A DNA stretch of 64,000 nucleotides from Atlantibacter sp032062175. GTDB taxonomy: Bacteria; Pseudomonadota; Gammaproteobacteria; Enterobacterales; Enterobacteriaceae. The stretch is taken from NCBI RefSeq assembly GCF_032062175.1, contig NZ_DAMBQK010000004.1, positions 186,001 through 250,000 on the forward strand, read 5' to 3'. The position numbers and the translations under genes were made by a program. Shown here one piece after another: positions 15,376 through 24,374 of the stretch (position 1 is its first letter; each line of letters starts with the position of its first letter). The notes beneath the pieces are model-generated. The model made no database searches. It saw only the letters and a list, made by a program, of their open reading frames with translations, and had not been told where the DNA came from.

Positions 15376-17250
15376 ATGGCAGAAAGATCCATGTTGATAA
15401 AACAACAATCCGGGTTACTTGTTTATCTTTCCCGGCTGAATAAAGGGCTAACAACGCTGACCGCCTGGGCAGGCGGCCTCGTTTTGCTGGTAAACGTACT
15501 GGTTGTTTCCGCCTCGGTCATCTGGCGTTACGCGCTTCACTCCCCCATTGAATGGGCTGAAGAGGCGGCACGCGCCATGATGATTGCACTGGTTTTCTTT
15601 GGTGTCGCCACTTCCACCGGACGAGGTGGGCATATTGGCGTGGATTTGTTCCTGCGCTTTATTCCGGTGACTATCCGCCCCTATGTTGTCCATGCCAGCC
15701 GCTGGGTTCTGTTCCTGGTGGCCGTTGGTTTAACGCTGTCCAGCTACAGTCTATTGCAGGTCTCGCGCTTTCAGACGACGGAAACGGGGCTGCCGCTGAT
15801 CATTTCCGTTACGCCGGTCCTTATCGGCTCGGTCGTGATGATGCTGGGGGCGCTGGAGCATGCGCTTAATGAGCGGATGAAAGTGGTGCTATTAAGCGGC
15901 GCAGGTATTGCGCTGTTATTTCTGCTGGGCTGGCTCAAACTTTCGTTAATGGCTGACCCAGCCACCGCCGCGGCCGGGTTAATGTTGATCTGCTTCCTGC
16001 TGGGAATCATTGCTGGCGTACCGATTGCCTTCACACTCGGTATGTCCGCAATGGTGTTTTTCATTTGTGATCCTTCATTACCATTCGTGTTTTTTTCACA
16101 GCAGGTGGTTGCTGGCGTAGACCACTTTGTCCTGCTGGCAATCCCGTTTTTCCTGCTGGCCGGGGCGGCTATGGAACACAACGGTATGTCCACGCGGCTG
16201 GTTGAACTTGTGGTGAGAGGCATGGGACGCTTTCGCGGCGGCCTGAATATGACCACCGTACTCTCTATGGCATTCTTCTCAGGCATTTCTGGTTCAAAGC
16301 TGGCGGATATTGCGGCGGTCGGCGGTGTGTTGATGCCTGCCGTGCGCCGGGCCAAAGAGGACAGTAACGAGGCTGCGGCTGTTTTCGCCGCGTCGGCGGT
16401 GGTATCAGAAACTATCCCACCCTGTGTTAATCTGATTGTGCTGGGATTTGTGGCCAATTTATCCATTGGCGCTCTGTTTATCGCCGGGCTGGTGCCAGCC
16501 GCCTGTCTGCTGGTGTTGATGCTCATCGCGGCTAATCGTTTCGGCGGCAAAATCAACATCAAAGATGCTTATCCGCAAATGCGCCCACGGCTACAGCTCT
16601 GGTTAGGCGCACTGGTGGGCCTGGCGATGATTTTTATGATTGGCCGTGGCGTAATAATGGGTATCGCGACATCCACGGAAATTTCTGCTTTCGCTGTGGT
16701 TTATGCAATTGTTGTAGGACGGCTGGCGTTTCGTGAACTGACATTGCGAACAACGGTGAAAATGTTTATCGACATCGCCGCCATGTCGGGTGTGCTGTTA
16801 TTCATTGTTGCCTGCGCGACCAGCCTTTCTTATGTGCTGACTATTCAAATGATCCCTCAGCAAATCGCTGAACTGCTGGTCAGTATCGGCCAGTCACAAG
16901 GAAGCTGGATATTCCTGTTACTGACCATCGTCATTCTGGTGGTATTTGGTGCAGTACTGGAAGGTGCGCCAGCGTTGATTATCTTTGCCCCGATTTTGGT
17001 GCCGATTGCCGTACAGCTGGGCTTCAACCCTTTACATTTCGGTATAGTGATGATTCTGGCGATGGGATTTGGTTTGTTTTCACCGCCGATTGGGCTGGGA
17101 CTGTATACCACGTGTGCCATCTGTGGCGTTGAAATGAAAAATGTTATTCGCCCCATGGTAAAATATCTGTTGGTTTCGATGGCCGGGATCATTCTGATTG
17201 CGCTGTTCCCTTTCTTGTCGACATGGTTACCCGGTTTGGCAGGTTATTAA
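15376..17250 (+). CDS. Fused TRAP permease, DctQ-DctM
   Basis: 624 aa from the ATG at 15376, which follows GAGG by six bases; a TTG at 15322 would add 18 unlikely residues. The first 180 residues hold four membrane segments of the small DctQ subunit, including the family-typical EWAEEAARAMMIALVFFG stretch. About residues 190-624 form the large DctM subunit with a dozen helices and a GISGSKLADIAAVG motif. The fusion imports the substrate of the DctP protein using the sodium gradient. Fused QM subunits are known in the TRAP family. The gene follows dctP by 73 bp in one operon. Confidence 0.92.
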   Translation: MAERSMLIKQQSGLLVYLSRLNKGLTTLTAWAGGLVLLVNVLVVSASVIWRYALHSPIEWAEEAARAMMIALVFFGVATSTGRGGHIGVDLFLRFIPVTIRPYVVHASRWVLFLVAVGLTLSSYSLLQVSRFQTTETGLPLIISVTPVLIGSVVMMLGALEHALNERMKVVLLSGAGIALLFLLGWLKLSLMADPATAAAGLMLICFLLGIIAGVPIAFTLGMSAMVFFICDPSLPFVFFSQQVVAGVDHFVLLAIPFFLLAGAAMEHNGMSTRLVELVVRGMGRFRGGLNMTTVLSMAFFSGISGSKLADIAAVGGVLMPAVRRAKEDSNEAAAVFAASAVVSETIPPCVNLIVLGFVANLSIGALFIAGLVPAACLLVLMLIAANRFGGKINIKDAYPQMRPRLQLWLGALVGLAMIFMIGRGVIMGIATSTEISAFAVVYAIVVGRLAFRELTLRTTVKMFIDIAAMSGVLLFIVACATSLSYVLTIQMIPQQIAELLVSIGQSQGSWIFLLLTIVILVVFGAVLEGAPALIIFAPILVPIAVQLGFNPLHFGIVMILAMGFGLFSPPIGLGLYTTCAICGVEMKNVIRPMVKYLLVSMAGIILIALFPFLSTWLPGLAGY

Positions 17251-17317
17251 TTCCATAAAGTACGCAGAACAGGGACGGTTGATACTCTGCCTGTGGCTAA
17301 TAATTGACGAGGAGCAT

Positions 17318-18379
17318 ATGGCTAATATACGTGATGTCGCTCACCACGCGGAGGTTTCAGTCAGCAGCGTTTCAAATGTGCTGAACAATCGCACCGACCA
17401 GATGCGTCCGGAGACGCTCGCGCGTATTCGCCAGTCTATGATTGCGCTTAACTACCAGCCTAACCGCATTGCGCAACAGCTTAAAACGGGTCAGACCAGA
17501 ATGATCGGCCTGTTAGTGCCCTCTATTGTTAATCCGAGCTTTGCTGTGTTGACGAGGGAAGTCGATCGGGCGGCGAAAGCCAACCAGTATCGGGTGTTAT
17601 TGGGTAACACTTATCGTCAGGAAGATGAAGAGCGTGCTTTTCTGGAAGATATGTTAGCGCATGGCGTAAAAGGGGTTATCGTGGTCGCCACCGCGATGGA
17701 TCGTCCCCATTTTGCTGAAGCTGTCCGTCAGGGGATGGTCATGGTGAATTACGACAGCCTGATGTCCTGCGATACATCGGATAGCAAACCATCTTATGAC
17801 AGTGTCTCAATGGATAACGTCGAGGCGGGCCGCCTGGCGACGGAACATTTAATACAGCGTGGGTGCCGGCAGTTGGCATTTGTTACTGAAAGCTCGTTGA
17901 CGAACAGTCGCTCTCAAAAAATTGAGGGTTTCTTTATCGCCGCGAAAGCACACGGGCTTGAGAAAAGTGCACGCGTCATTGAGGGCACCGCAGAGTTTGC
18001 CTACGGTGATGCCGAAATGACGGAACTGGGTCGAGCGCTGGCGGCGAAAATCCTGCAAGCATCGCCGATGCCTGATGGCGTCGTCGCTATTAATGATGCA
18101 CTGGGGATTGGCTTAATGGCAGGATTACGCGATGCCCGGATACGTATACCTGAAGATATTTCGGTTATAGGTATCGATAATATTCCGCTGGCTGATTTAG
18201 TTCAGCCACCATTAAGTTCGGTTATTCCACCGCTGACGGAGATGGTCAATAAGATGATGGAGCGTTTGTTAATGCGTATTGAAAATCCGGAGTTGGCATC
18301 AGGAGAGTTTTTGTTTACACCAACATTAATTAGCCGCCACTCTGTAATCGGTGACAATAACAGTCACAATCTTAAATAA
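17318..18379 (+). CDS. LacI/GalR-family transcriptional regulator
   Basis: 353 aa from the ATG at 17318, preceded by GAGGAG; an upstream start at 17198 lies inside the permease gene and is rejected. The N-terminal helix-turn-helix reads NIRDVAHHAEVSVSSVSNVLNN, followed by the hinge-helix segment PNRIAQQLKTGQT. A periplasmic-binding-like effector domain (about 60-345) has the family phrases MIGLLVPSIVNPSFA and VIGIDNIPLADLVQPPLS. It is transcribed with the TRAP genes. It probably senses the imported sugar or a product and binds the tandem palindrome before dctP. Confidence 0.92.
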   Translation: MANIRDVAHHAEVSVSSVSNVLNNRTDQMRPETLARIRQSMIALNYQPNRIAQQLKTGQTRMIGLLVPSIVNPSFAVLTREVDRAAKANQYRVLLGNTYRQEDEERAFLEDMLAHGVKGVIVVATAMDRPHFAEAVRQGMVMVNYDSLMSCDTSDSKPSYDSVSMDNVEAGRLATEHLIQRGCRQLAFVTESSLTNSRSQKIEGFFIAAKAHGLEKSARVIEGTAEFAYGDAEMTELGRALAAKILQASPMPDGVVAINDALGIGLMAGLRDARIRIPEDISVIGIDNIPLADLVQPPLSSVIPPLTEMVNKMMERLLMRIENPELASGEFLFTPTLISRHSVIGDNNSHNLK

Positions 18380-18387
18380 ATTAACAG

Positions 18388-18405
18388 GGCAGGAAATATC
18401 CTGCC
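18388..18405 (+). terminator. Hairpin after the LacI-type gene
   Basis: GGCAGGA/TCCTGCC, 7 bp with an AATA loop, nine bases after the stop. The following ATTGCTTTG is only weakly T-rich, so this may reduce rather than end transcription into the dehydrogenase gene. Confidence 0.45.
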
Positions 18406-18534
18406 ATTGCTTTGAAAAGTAAAATATTTGCCAACAGGCAGGGATATCTATTGCATAGATTCATATCAGGTGAAAATCGAAATGAATCAAAAAATGAGTT
18501 TCTTATTAAAGCACGAACTATTCAGGAGTAATAT

Positions 18535-19299
18535 ATGGGTGATCTTACCGGCAAGCGTGTATTTATTACTGCGGCAGGACAGGGCATTGGCTATGCCACT
18601 GCAAAAGCACTGATAGAAGCGGGTTGCGATATTTATTTGCATTATTTTAGTGATGACTCGGGTGTCAAGAATCTGACCTTATTGGCGGGCTCTTTGGGGC
18701 AAAAAGCCGCGTATGGGCAGGCCGATCTCACCAAAGGCGAAGAAGCTGCAGCCTGTACGGGCGCCGCAGCGGCATTCCTGGGAGGAATTGATATTCTGGT
18801 CAATAACGCCGGTGGGCTGGTAGGCAGAAAATGGCTGGGTGAAATCGAACAGCCGTTCTGGCAGAAGGTGATTGACGTCAATATGACAACCACCTTTAAC
18901 GTCACACAAAGTGCGCTGCCTTATCTAAAACAAGCCAGCGAGGGTGCCAGCATCATCAATCTTGCTTCGTTGGCGGGTCGGTCAGGTGGGCATTCTGGCT
19001 CACTGGTTTATTCCACCACCAAAGGTGCAATCCTGACCTGGACGCGCTCCCTGGCCGCTGAACTTGGACAGTTTGGCATACGTGTCAATGCCATCGCACC
19101 AGGGCTGATTCTCGGAACGAAATTCCATAATACACATACTACACAAGCCTCCGCCGAGGAGACGGTACGCGCAATCCCGCTAGGCCGGGCAGGAAATGCA
19201 GAAGATGTCGCACGTGTAATCAAATTTCTGGCATCTGAATACGATGGCTTTATTTCTGGTGCCACGATAGATATTAATGGTGGCATTTACCGTATGTAA
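18535..19299 (+). CDS. Short-chain dehydrogenase/reductase
   Basis: 254 aa, a classical SDR: cofactor motif TAAGQGIG (12-19), NNAGG (90-94), catalytic S145, Y159 and K163 (YSTTK), and the C-terminal FISGATIDINGG typical of FabG-like enzymes. AGGAG precedes the ATG. The enzyme should oxidise or reduce a hydroxyl group of a sugar or sugar acid with NAD(P). D or N residues decisive for NAD versus NADP preference are not clear enough to call. It lies in the TRAP cluster between the regulator and the mutarotase gene, which supports a carbohydrate substrate. Confidence 0.9.
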   Translation: MGDLTGKRVFITAAGQGIGYATAKALIEAGCDIYLHYFSDDSGVKNLTLLAGSLGQKAAYGQADLTKGEEAAACTGAAAAFLGGIDILVNNAGGLVGRKWLGEIEQPFWQKVIDVNMTTTFNVTQSALPYLKQASEGASIINLASLAGRSGGHSGSLVYSTTKGAILTWTRSLAAELGQFGIRVNAIAPGLILGTKFHNTHTTQASAEETVRAIPLGRAGNAEDVARVIKFLASEYDGFISGATIDINGGIYRM

Positions 19300-19315
19300 T
19301 GTTAAATGGATTTGT

Positions 19316-19340
19316 CCTTATTTTTTTTGTGAAAATAAGG
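19316..19340 (+). terminator. AT-rich hairpin between the dehydrogenase and mutarotase genes
   Basis: CCTTATTTT/AAAATAAGG, 9 bp with a 7-nt loop. The strand has T8 within the stem rather than after it, so it may be an mRNA stability element. Confidence 0.4.
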
Positions 19341-19365
19341 GCGCCCTATTTTTTATGGAGTCGAA

Positions 19366-19797
19366 ATGATTAAGTCCGCCATTCTTCATCCGCATTTATT
19401 AAGCGCGCTGGCAAAATGCGGTCATAAAACGCAAATTTTAATTGCTGACAGCAACTATTCATTTGTCACCAATTCATCACCGGGGGCCATAATTGTTTAT
19501 CTGAATTTCGCGCCGGGCATGATAGAAAGCACGTTTATACTGGAAAAACTACTCAGCTATATTAACGTGGAAGAGGCCGTGCTCATGTCGTCACCCGATG
19601 ATTTTAATAATACCATCGAGCAGGAGTATCAGAATATTTTACCTCCGGGCACGGTATTCTCCTGGTCTGAAAGGGAGGATTTTTATGCGCAAGCGAAATC
19701 ATCGGATACCTTGCTCGTTATTGCCACCGGTGAAACGCGGCGTTATGCCAATATTCTGCTTACGGTGGGCGTAGTGCGTGCAGGCTCAGGATTATAA
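19366..19797 (+). CDS. RbsD/FucU-family sugar mutarotase
   Basis: 143 aa. The family pattern is clear: HPHLLSALAKCGHKTQILIADSNY, with the catalytic histidine H19, near the start, and the C-terminal VIATGETRRYANILLTVGVV, which matches the FucU signature GERxxYGNILLKKGV. These decameric cytoplasmic enzymes interconvert pyranose/furanose or anomeric forms of a sugar. GGAG lies nine bases before the ATG. As last gene of the TRAP-SDR cluster it implies that the transported compound is, or becomes, a reducing sugar. It is closer to FucU than to RbsD in its C-terminus. Confidence 0.85.
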   Translation: MIKSAILHPHLLSALAKCGHKTQILIADSNYSFVTNSSPGAIIVYLNFAPGMIESTFILEKLLSYINVEEAVLMSSPDDFNNTIEQEYQNILPPGTVFSWSEREDFYAQAKSSDTLLVIATGETRRYANILLTVGVVRAGSGL

Positions 19798-20303
19798 GGC
19801 TCTTTTCGTTTTCGAAATAGGGTTGATTATAAAATCGAATAATGAACATTCAAAATACTGGAACTGTCCAACGAATTTGAACGAAAACTGAGGTAACGTT
19901 GTCTGGACCCTGGTGAGGCGGGGAACTGATATTACCGCTGCGTCCGAAAAAACAAGCGAAAGCGGCAAAGGTTTGGGTTATCACTTTTGCCGTTCTGTTT
20001 ATGCCTGTTATGAGACGGCGCGGCAGGAAATTATCCCTGGCGTCCGGGTCCGTTGTCAGCGTAAATGCCACAATACCTGAAGAGTTTAACTTATTCATTT
20101 TTTAACATAGCTATTTTCTTGAAAGTCATCACTAAAAAGATATAAATCAAGCAATCACTCCGCTATTTTCTCTGATCTCAACAGGAATTACGCGCTAAAT
20201 AGCGCTTATCATTTCATTTATACTATTATTAAACAGAGACTTTTAATACTTAACGAATCGCGAATAAATTCCCTCACCGTTCCTGAAAAAGCGGAGTGTT
20301 CCT
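19798..20303. other. Gene-free interval
   Basis: About 500 bp. Open stretches on both strands (one leftward frame of 82 codons at 19850-20098) lack a ribosome site and resemble nothing I know. The right part is AT-rich and should hold the promoter of the membrane-protein gene. Confidence 0.5.
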
Positions 20304-21356
20304 ATGGTCGATAAACATACACGCCTCGGTAATGAAAATGTGCCAGATGGCGACTATCGGGTCGATATTCAGGGTGTTCCGTTAAAAAGGATTTCATGGA
20401 GCGCAGTTTTTGCCGGAGTGATCGTTTCTATAGTCCTTTATTTATTACTCACTATTCTTGGAACCGCTGTGGGTACCAGTACCATTGATCCTTTACGTGA
20501 AGAAAATCCGGTTGAAGGCATCGGCATGGGGGCTGCGATTTGGAGTGGAATAAGTATGTTACTGGCCATAGCCGCAGGGGGTTATGTAAGCGGCAGGTTG
20601 GCGCAGCGTGAAGGCGCATTGCACGGGCTTTTAATGTTTGGTGTTAACACACTGTTTTTTACCTGGCTCCTGATAACCATTGCCAGTAACGCGGTGACAG
20701 GCACCCTGAATATCCTTGGCTCGGGGTTACAGGCTGTCGGCAGTGGCGCTAAAGCGTTGGCTCCGCCCGTTACAGAAATGGTGAAAAATAAACTTGCTGA
20801 AAATAATATCGATCTCAGCACTATTCAGAATGAGCTTGAAACTACCTTACGACAAACAGGTAAACCTGAACTGCAACCTGAAACTTTGCAGAATCAGGCG
20901 CAGAGCGAAGCCGGGCGAATTCAGAACCAAACGTCTGGCGCGGCTAACCAGACGCCAGCACAGCCCCCTGAGCCAGGGGCAAGTGCTAATGATGATCTTG
21001 CGAGCTTCTTTAAAGGCTTAACCGACAGAAACGAAGCCACTTTCCAGGCTGCTGACAGGGAAGCGCTGAAAAATATTATTCAGGCCCGCACAGGTAAAAG
21101 TGACGCTGAGGCGGAGCAAATTGTTAATCAGACTCAGCAGAATTATCAGGCTGCGCGTGCCAAATACGAAGAGCTGAAACAGCAGGCAGAGCAGAAAAGC
21201 CGTGAGGTAGCAGAGAAAGCAGCCGCAGCGACAGCAAAAGCCGCCTGGTTTGCCTTCTTTATGATGATTGTGGAAGCGATTCTTGCGGGTGTCATGGGAA
21301 TGATGGGGCGACGTACGCAACCCCGAATGCTTACCCGTGAGCAACGGCGAGGGTAA
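20304..21356 (+). CDS. Membrane protein of unknown function
   Basis: 350 aa, not recognised by name. Three hydrophobic segments occur in the first 140 residues (about 33-57, 73-93 and 105-128), with GISMLLAIAAGGYVSGRLAQREGALHG between them. A long hydrophilic stretch (140-300) rich in Gln, Glu and Ala and partly coiled-coil (KYEELKQQAEQKSREVAEKAA) follows, and a final membrane segment (about 308-333) ends in a basic tail. GGAG lies before the ATG. The charged loop probably faces one compartment between anchors. Similar proteins in Enterobacteriaceae are, to my knowledge, uncharacterised. A hairpin follows the gene, so it is probably monocistronic. Confidence 0.8.
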   Translation: MVDKHTRLGNENVPDGDYRVDIQGVPLKRISWSAVFAGVIVSIVLYLLLTILGTAVGTSTIDPLREENPVEGIGMGAAIWSGISMLLAIAAGGYVSGRLAQREGALHGLLMFGVNTLFFTWLLITIASNAVTGTLNILGSGLQAVGSGAKALAPPVTEMVKNKLAENNIDLSTIQNELETTLRQTGKPELQPETLQNQAQSEAGRIQNQTSGAANQTPAQPPEPGASANDDLASFFKGLTDRNEATFQAADREALKNIIQARTGKSDAEAEQIVNQTQQNYQAARAKYEELKQQAEQKSREVAEKAAAATAKAAWFAFFMMIVEAILAGVMGMMGRRTQPRMLTREQRRG

Positions 21357-21370
21357 TAAGACATATCGAT

Positions 21371-21409
21371 GTCCACGCCAGGCGCACACGGGCGTGGACA
21401 ATGCCTTTT
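21371..21409 (+). terminator. Terminator after the membrane-protein gene
   Basis: GTCCACGCC/GGCGTGGAC, 9 bp with an 11-nt loop, followed by AATGCCTTTTC. The T-run is short. Confidence 0.55.
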
Positions 21410-21660
21410 CATACAGGGTAATACGTTCTGATACAGGATCTTCAACGAAAACCAACCCTGTTTTTTATCCAGGCAGAAGAGGGAAGGGGCGCATTCTCGT
21501 CATCAAACATCGATCAGTTGGGATAATGTATTTCACTCATAAAATGGCGATCTTTGTGGGCTTGAGCGCCTGAAGCAGTTGGTGATGCGGGAAGCTCGCC
21601 AGGGCTCCTGTTATGCGCCGAACCTGTGCTATCTTTCTCTTTTTAAATAAATTACAACCT

Positions 21661-22455
21661 ATGTCAACCCATCAGCAATTCAGCTTTGCCACGCGCCCGC
21701 TGGTGCCTTTCGCGCATGATTATACCCATGGTGAAACGGAGCCGTGGCACAGCCACACCTGCGCGCAACTCCTGCATACCCTGAGCGGGGTGGTGCGAGT
21801 GGAAACCGCGCAGGGGTTCTGGATTGTGCCGCCGGGCAGGGGCGTCTGGCTACCAGCCGGAACGCAGCATCGTTTGCTGATTACTGGCAATGTGGCGGCA
21901 CGGACACTTTTTATCGATCCCTTTGCCCGCGCGGATTTGCCATCGATCTGCCAGGTGGTGCAAATCTCCACGTTGCTGCGCGAGTTGATCATCGCCTCGT
22001 TTCAACTGCCGGAAAACTATGCGGCGGGCAGTCGGCCGGAGCGCATTTATGAGCTGATCCTTGATGAAATCCGGGGGATTAGCGTGCTGCCATTCAATCT
22101 TCCGGAACCCCAGTCTCCCGCGCTCCTGGCGCTGTGCCGGCAGATCCAGGCGGATCCCGGGACAAAATGGACGACGCTGCGGGCGGCCAGACAGCTCAAT
22201 ATCAGCGATCGCACTCTGCTGCGACATTTTCGTCAGCAGACCGGGCTTGCGTTCAGCGAATGGTTGCGCAGGGCGCGGCTAATGGAGGCGCTGAACCGCC
22301 TGGCACAGGGCCAGTCTGTGCTCAGGGTGGCGCTGGATCTCGGCTATGAGAGTCACAGCGCCTTTAGCGCCATGTTTCGCCGCACGCTCGGCGTGGCACC
22401 GAGCGACTACTTCCAGCCCGACTCGCTCTCCGGTAATGCGTTCAGAAGCGCCTGA
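21661..22455 (+). CDS. AraC-family transcriptional regulator with N-terminal cupin
   Basis: 264 aa from the ATG at 21661; an upstream ATG at 21613 adds 16 residues without a better ribosome site. The N-terminal half is an AraC_binding cupin (PWHSHTCAQLLHTLSGVVRVET near 25-46, IVPPGRGVWLPAGTQH). The C-terminal 100 residues hold two helix-turn-helix units (LNISDRTLLRHFRQQTG and VLRVALDLGYESHSAFSAMFRRTLG). The order and wording resemble the YeaM/NimR subgroup. The gene converges on and overlaps the 2-isopropylmalate synthase gene by 49 bp. Target genes are unknown. Confidence 0.88.
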   Translation: MSTHQQFSFATRPLVPFAHDYTHGETEPWHSHTCAQLLHTLSGVVRVETAQGFWIVPPGRGVWLPAGTQHRLLITGNVAARTLFIDPFARADLPSICQVVQISTLLRELIIASFQLPENYAAGSRPERIYELILDEIRGISVLPFNLPEPQSPALLALCRQIQADPGTKWTTLRAARQLNISDRTLLRHFRQQTGLAFSEWLRRARLMEALNRLAQGQSVLRVALDLGYESHSAFSAMFRRTLGVAPSDYFQPDSLSGNAFRSA

Positions 22456-24083
22456 AGCGACGCCCGGGAAACATCGTTGTCAATGCCGGTTCCCCAGCGG
22501 CTTACACCCTGTTTAGCGCTGCAGCGGATATACGCTGCCGACCGGCTTTCGCTGCACCTGCCGAGCGTATGCTCATGATAATCCTCAATAGCGAAAGCCA
22601 GATTAAAGCAGGATTTTATCGCACTGGCGGCGGCAGAGAGCAGACCGTTGCCTTTCCCCTCGAGGGTCATGATGCCTTCGGCGGTCTGAATGCGGGCCCA
22701 CAATGCCAGCCCGCCGTCCGCCTGGCTCTCCGTCCGGTAATCCAGCAGTTGCCGCCGGGCAAGCTGATGCGGGCCGTACAGTTCGCGGTAAAGTTGCCAC
22801 AGCGCACTCAGCGTCATCTCGTTCCCTTCACGATCAGTGTGGGTCTGGACGTGGCGGCTGAAGTCTTGTTGCAGTGCGCGGGGCAGCTTCAGGCCATGAT
22901 TTTGCTCAAGCATCCATGCCGCGCCGCTTTTACCGGACTGACTGTTCACGCGGATCACCGCCTCGTAGCTACAGCCGATGTCGTTCGGATCGACCGGAAG
23001 ATAGGGCATTTCCCACCGTGGCGAAGTTGATTGTTCGCGTGCGGCAAAGCCTTTTTTGATGGCGTCCTGGTGCGAGCCGGAAAACGCGGTAAACGCCAGC
23101 TTACCGGCATAAGGATGACGCGGATGCACCGGCAACTGATTGCATTGCTCAACCAACTCAACCACCTGCTTCATATTGCTGAAGTTGAGCTGCGGCGCGA
23201 TACCCTGGCTATAGAGATTCATTGCCAGTGTCACAAGACAGACGTTCCCGGTGCGCTCCCCGTTGCCGAACAGGCACCCTTCAACCCGCTCGGCTCCGGC
23301 AAGCAGGGCCAGCTCGGCACTGGCGACGCCGCTGCCGCGATCGTTATGGGGATGTACGCTGATGCAAACCTCGCTCCGGCGGGAAAAGTGTCGGCAGAAG
23401 TACTCGATCTGATCGGCATACACATTGGGCGTGTTGACCTCAACCGTGGCGGGGAGGTTGATAATTAAGGGCCGTTCGGCTGAGGGCTCCCAGACATCAG
23501 CCACCGCCTCACAGATTTGCAGGGCAAACTCCGGCTCGGTGAAGCAAAAAGTTTCCGGGGAGTATTCATAACTCCAGCGCGTCTGCGGATTCGCCTCGCA
23601 CAAGACCCGTATCTGGCGAGTGGCTGTGACGGCAAGCTGAACAATTTCTTCTTTGCTCTGGCGAAACACCAGGCGGCGAAACAGCGGTGCAGTAGCGTTG
23701 TAAAGATGTACCGTGGCGCGTTTTACTCCTTCCAGCGAGGCAAAAGTACGATCAATCAGATCGCTACGCGCCTGGGTGAGAACCTGAATGGTGACGTCAT
23801 CCGGGATCCGCTGCTCCTCAATGAGCTGGCGAACAAATTGAAAGTCCGTTTCTGAGGCGGCGGGGAATGCGACCTCAATCTCTTTGAACCCGCATTTCAG
23901 CAGCTGTTGCCAGAAGCGCAGCTTACGGGAAATATCCATCGGTTCGGCCAGCGCCTGGTTGCCATCGCGCAGGTCGGTAGAGAGCCAGCGTGGCGCATGG
24001 GACAGTGTCTTATCCGGCCACTGGCGGTCAGGTAAGGCAATCGGGACACAGGCAGCGTACTTTTGTGAGGGGTTGAGTAACAT
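22407..24083 (-). CDS. 2-isopropylmalate synthase, type 2 (LeuA2)
   Basis: 558 aa, the length of the fungal/actinobacterial-type LeuA rather than the 523-aa enterobacterial LeuA of leuABCD. The TIM-barrel features are intact: substrate and metal site TDLRDGNQ (36-43), HPHND with metal ligands H244 and H246, and GNGERTGN. A C-terminal region (about 430-550) has the form of the leucine regulatory domain. It condenses acetyl-CoA with 2-oxoisovalerate or a related 2-oxo acid. Being alone outside a leu operon, it could make leucine precursor or extend another 2-oxo acid. Its 3' end overlaps the convergent AraC gene. Confidence 0.9.
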   Translation of the reverse strand: MLLNPSQKYAACVPIALPDRQWPDKTLSHAPRWLSTDLRDGNQALAEPMDISRKLRFWQQLLKCGFKEIEVAFPAASETDFQFVRQLIEEQRIPDDVTIQVLTQARSDLIDRTFASLEGVKRATVHLYNATAPLFRRLVFRQSKEEIVQLAVTATRQIRVLCEANPQTRWSYEYSPETFCFTEPEFALQICEAVADVWEPSAERPLIINLPATVEVNTPNVYADQIEYFCRHFSRRSEVCISVHPHNDRGSGVASAELALLAGAERVEGCLFGNGERTGNVCLVTLAMNLYSQGIAPQLNFSNMKQVVELVEQCNQLPVHPRHPYAGKLAFTAFSGSHQDAIKKGFAAREQSTSPRWEMPYLPVDPNDIGCSYEAVIRVNSQSGKSGAAWMLEQNHGLKLPRALQQDFSRHVQTHTDREGNEMTLSALWQLYRELYGPHQLARRQLLDYRTESQADGGLALWARIQTAEGIMTLEGKGNGLLSAAASAIKSCFNLAFAIEDYHEHTLGRCSESRSAAYIRCSAKQGVSRWGTGIDNDVSRASLQALLNALPESESGWK

Positions 24084-24335
24084 ACGGATCCTCCAGGTGT
24101 TGTTGTGCTTTTATCCTGGCGAATGATGGATGAGGGGACTGGCGTAAAACTGACAACCTGTGGCGAGGATCCGACACATACGTCCCCCAGTGCAGCGGCA
24201 GTGGCTGATTCTGCGCCAGAAGCATCTTATTGCCATGCATGAGTAGCGTTATGTCAACATCACATTGCTGATGCCGGGACTGAAGAGCGGGCCGGTCGTC
24301 TTCGTATGCAAAGCCAACAAACTGGCGGCAGCCGA

Positions 24336-24362
24336 TGAAAAAGCGTCCCCGGGAAGGGACGC
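24336..24362 (-). terminator. Terminator of the cysteine hydrolase gene
   Basis: Leftward GCGTCCC/GGGACGC, a 7-bp stem with a 6-nt loop, followed by five U. It lies 12 bp after the stop codon. Confidence 0.8.
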
Positions 24363-24374
24363 TGGTGGAGCCGG

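Noticed and set aside
18428..18613. 61-codon frame before the short-chain dehydrogenase
   Set aside because: It overlaps the dehydrogenase start in another frame and has no family features.
19850..20098. Leftward 82-codon frame in the gap before the membrane-protein gene
   Set aside because: No ribosome site, no recognisable domain, low-complexity-free but non-typical composition, and the opposite strand is equally open in short runs.
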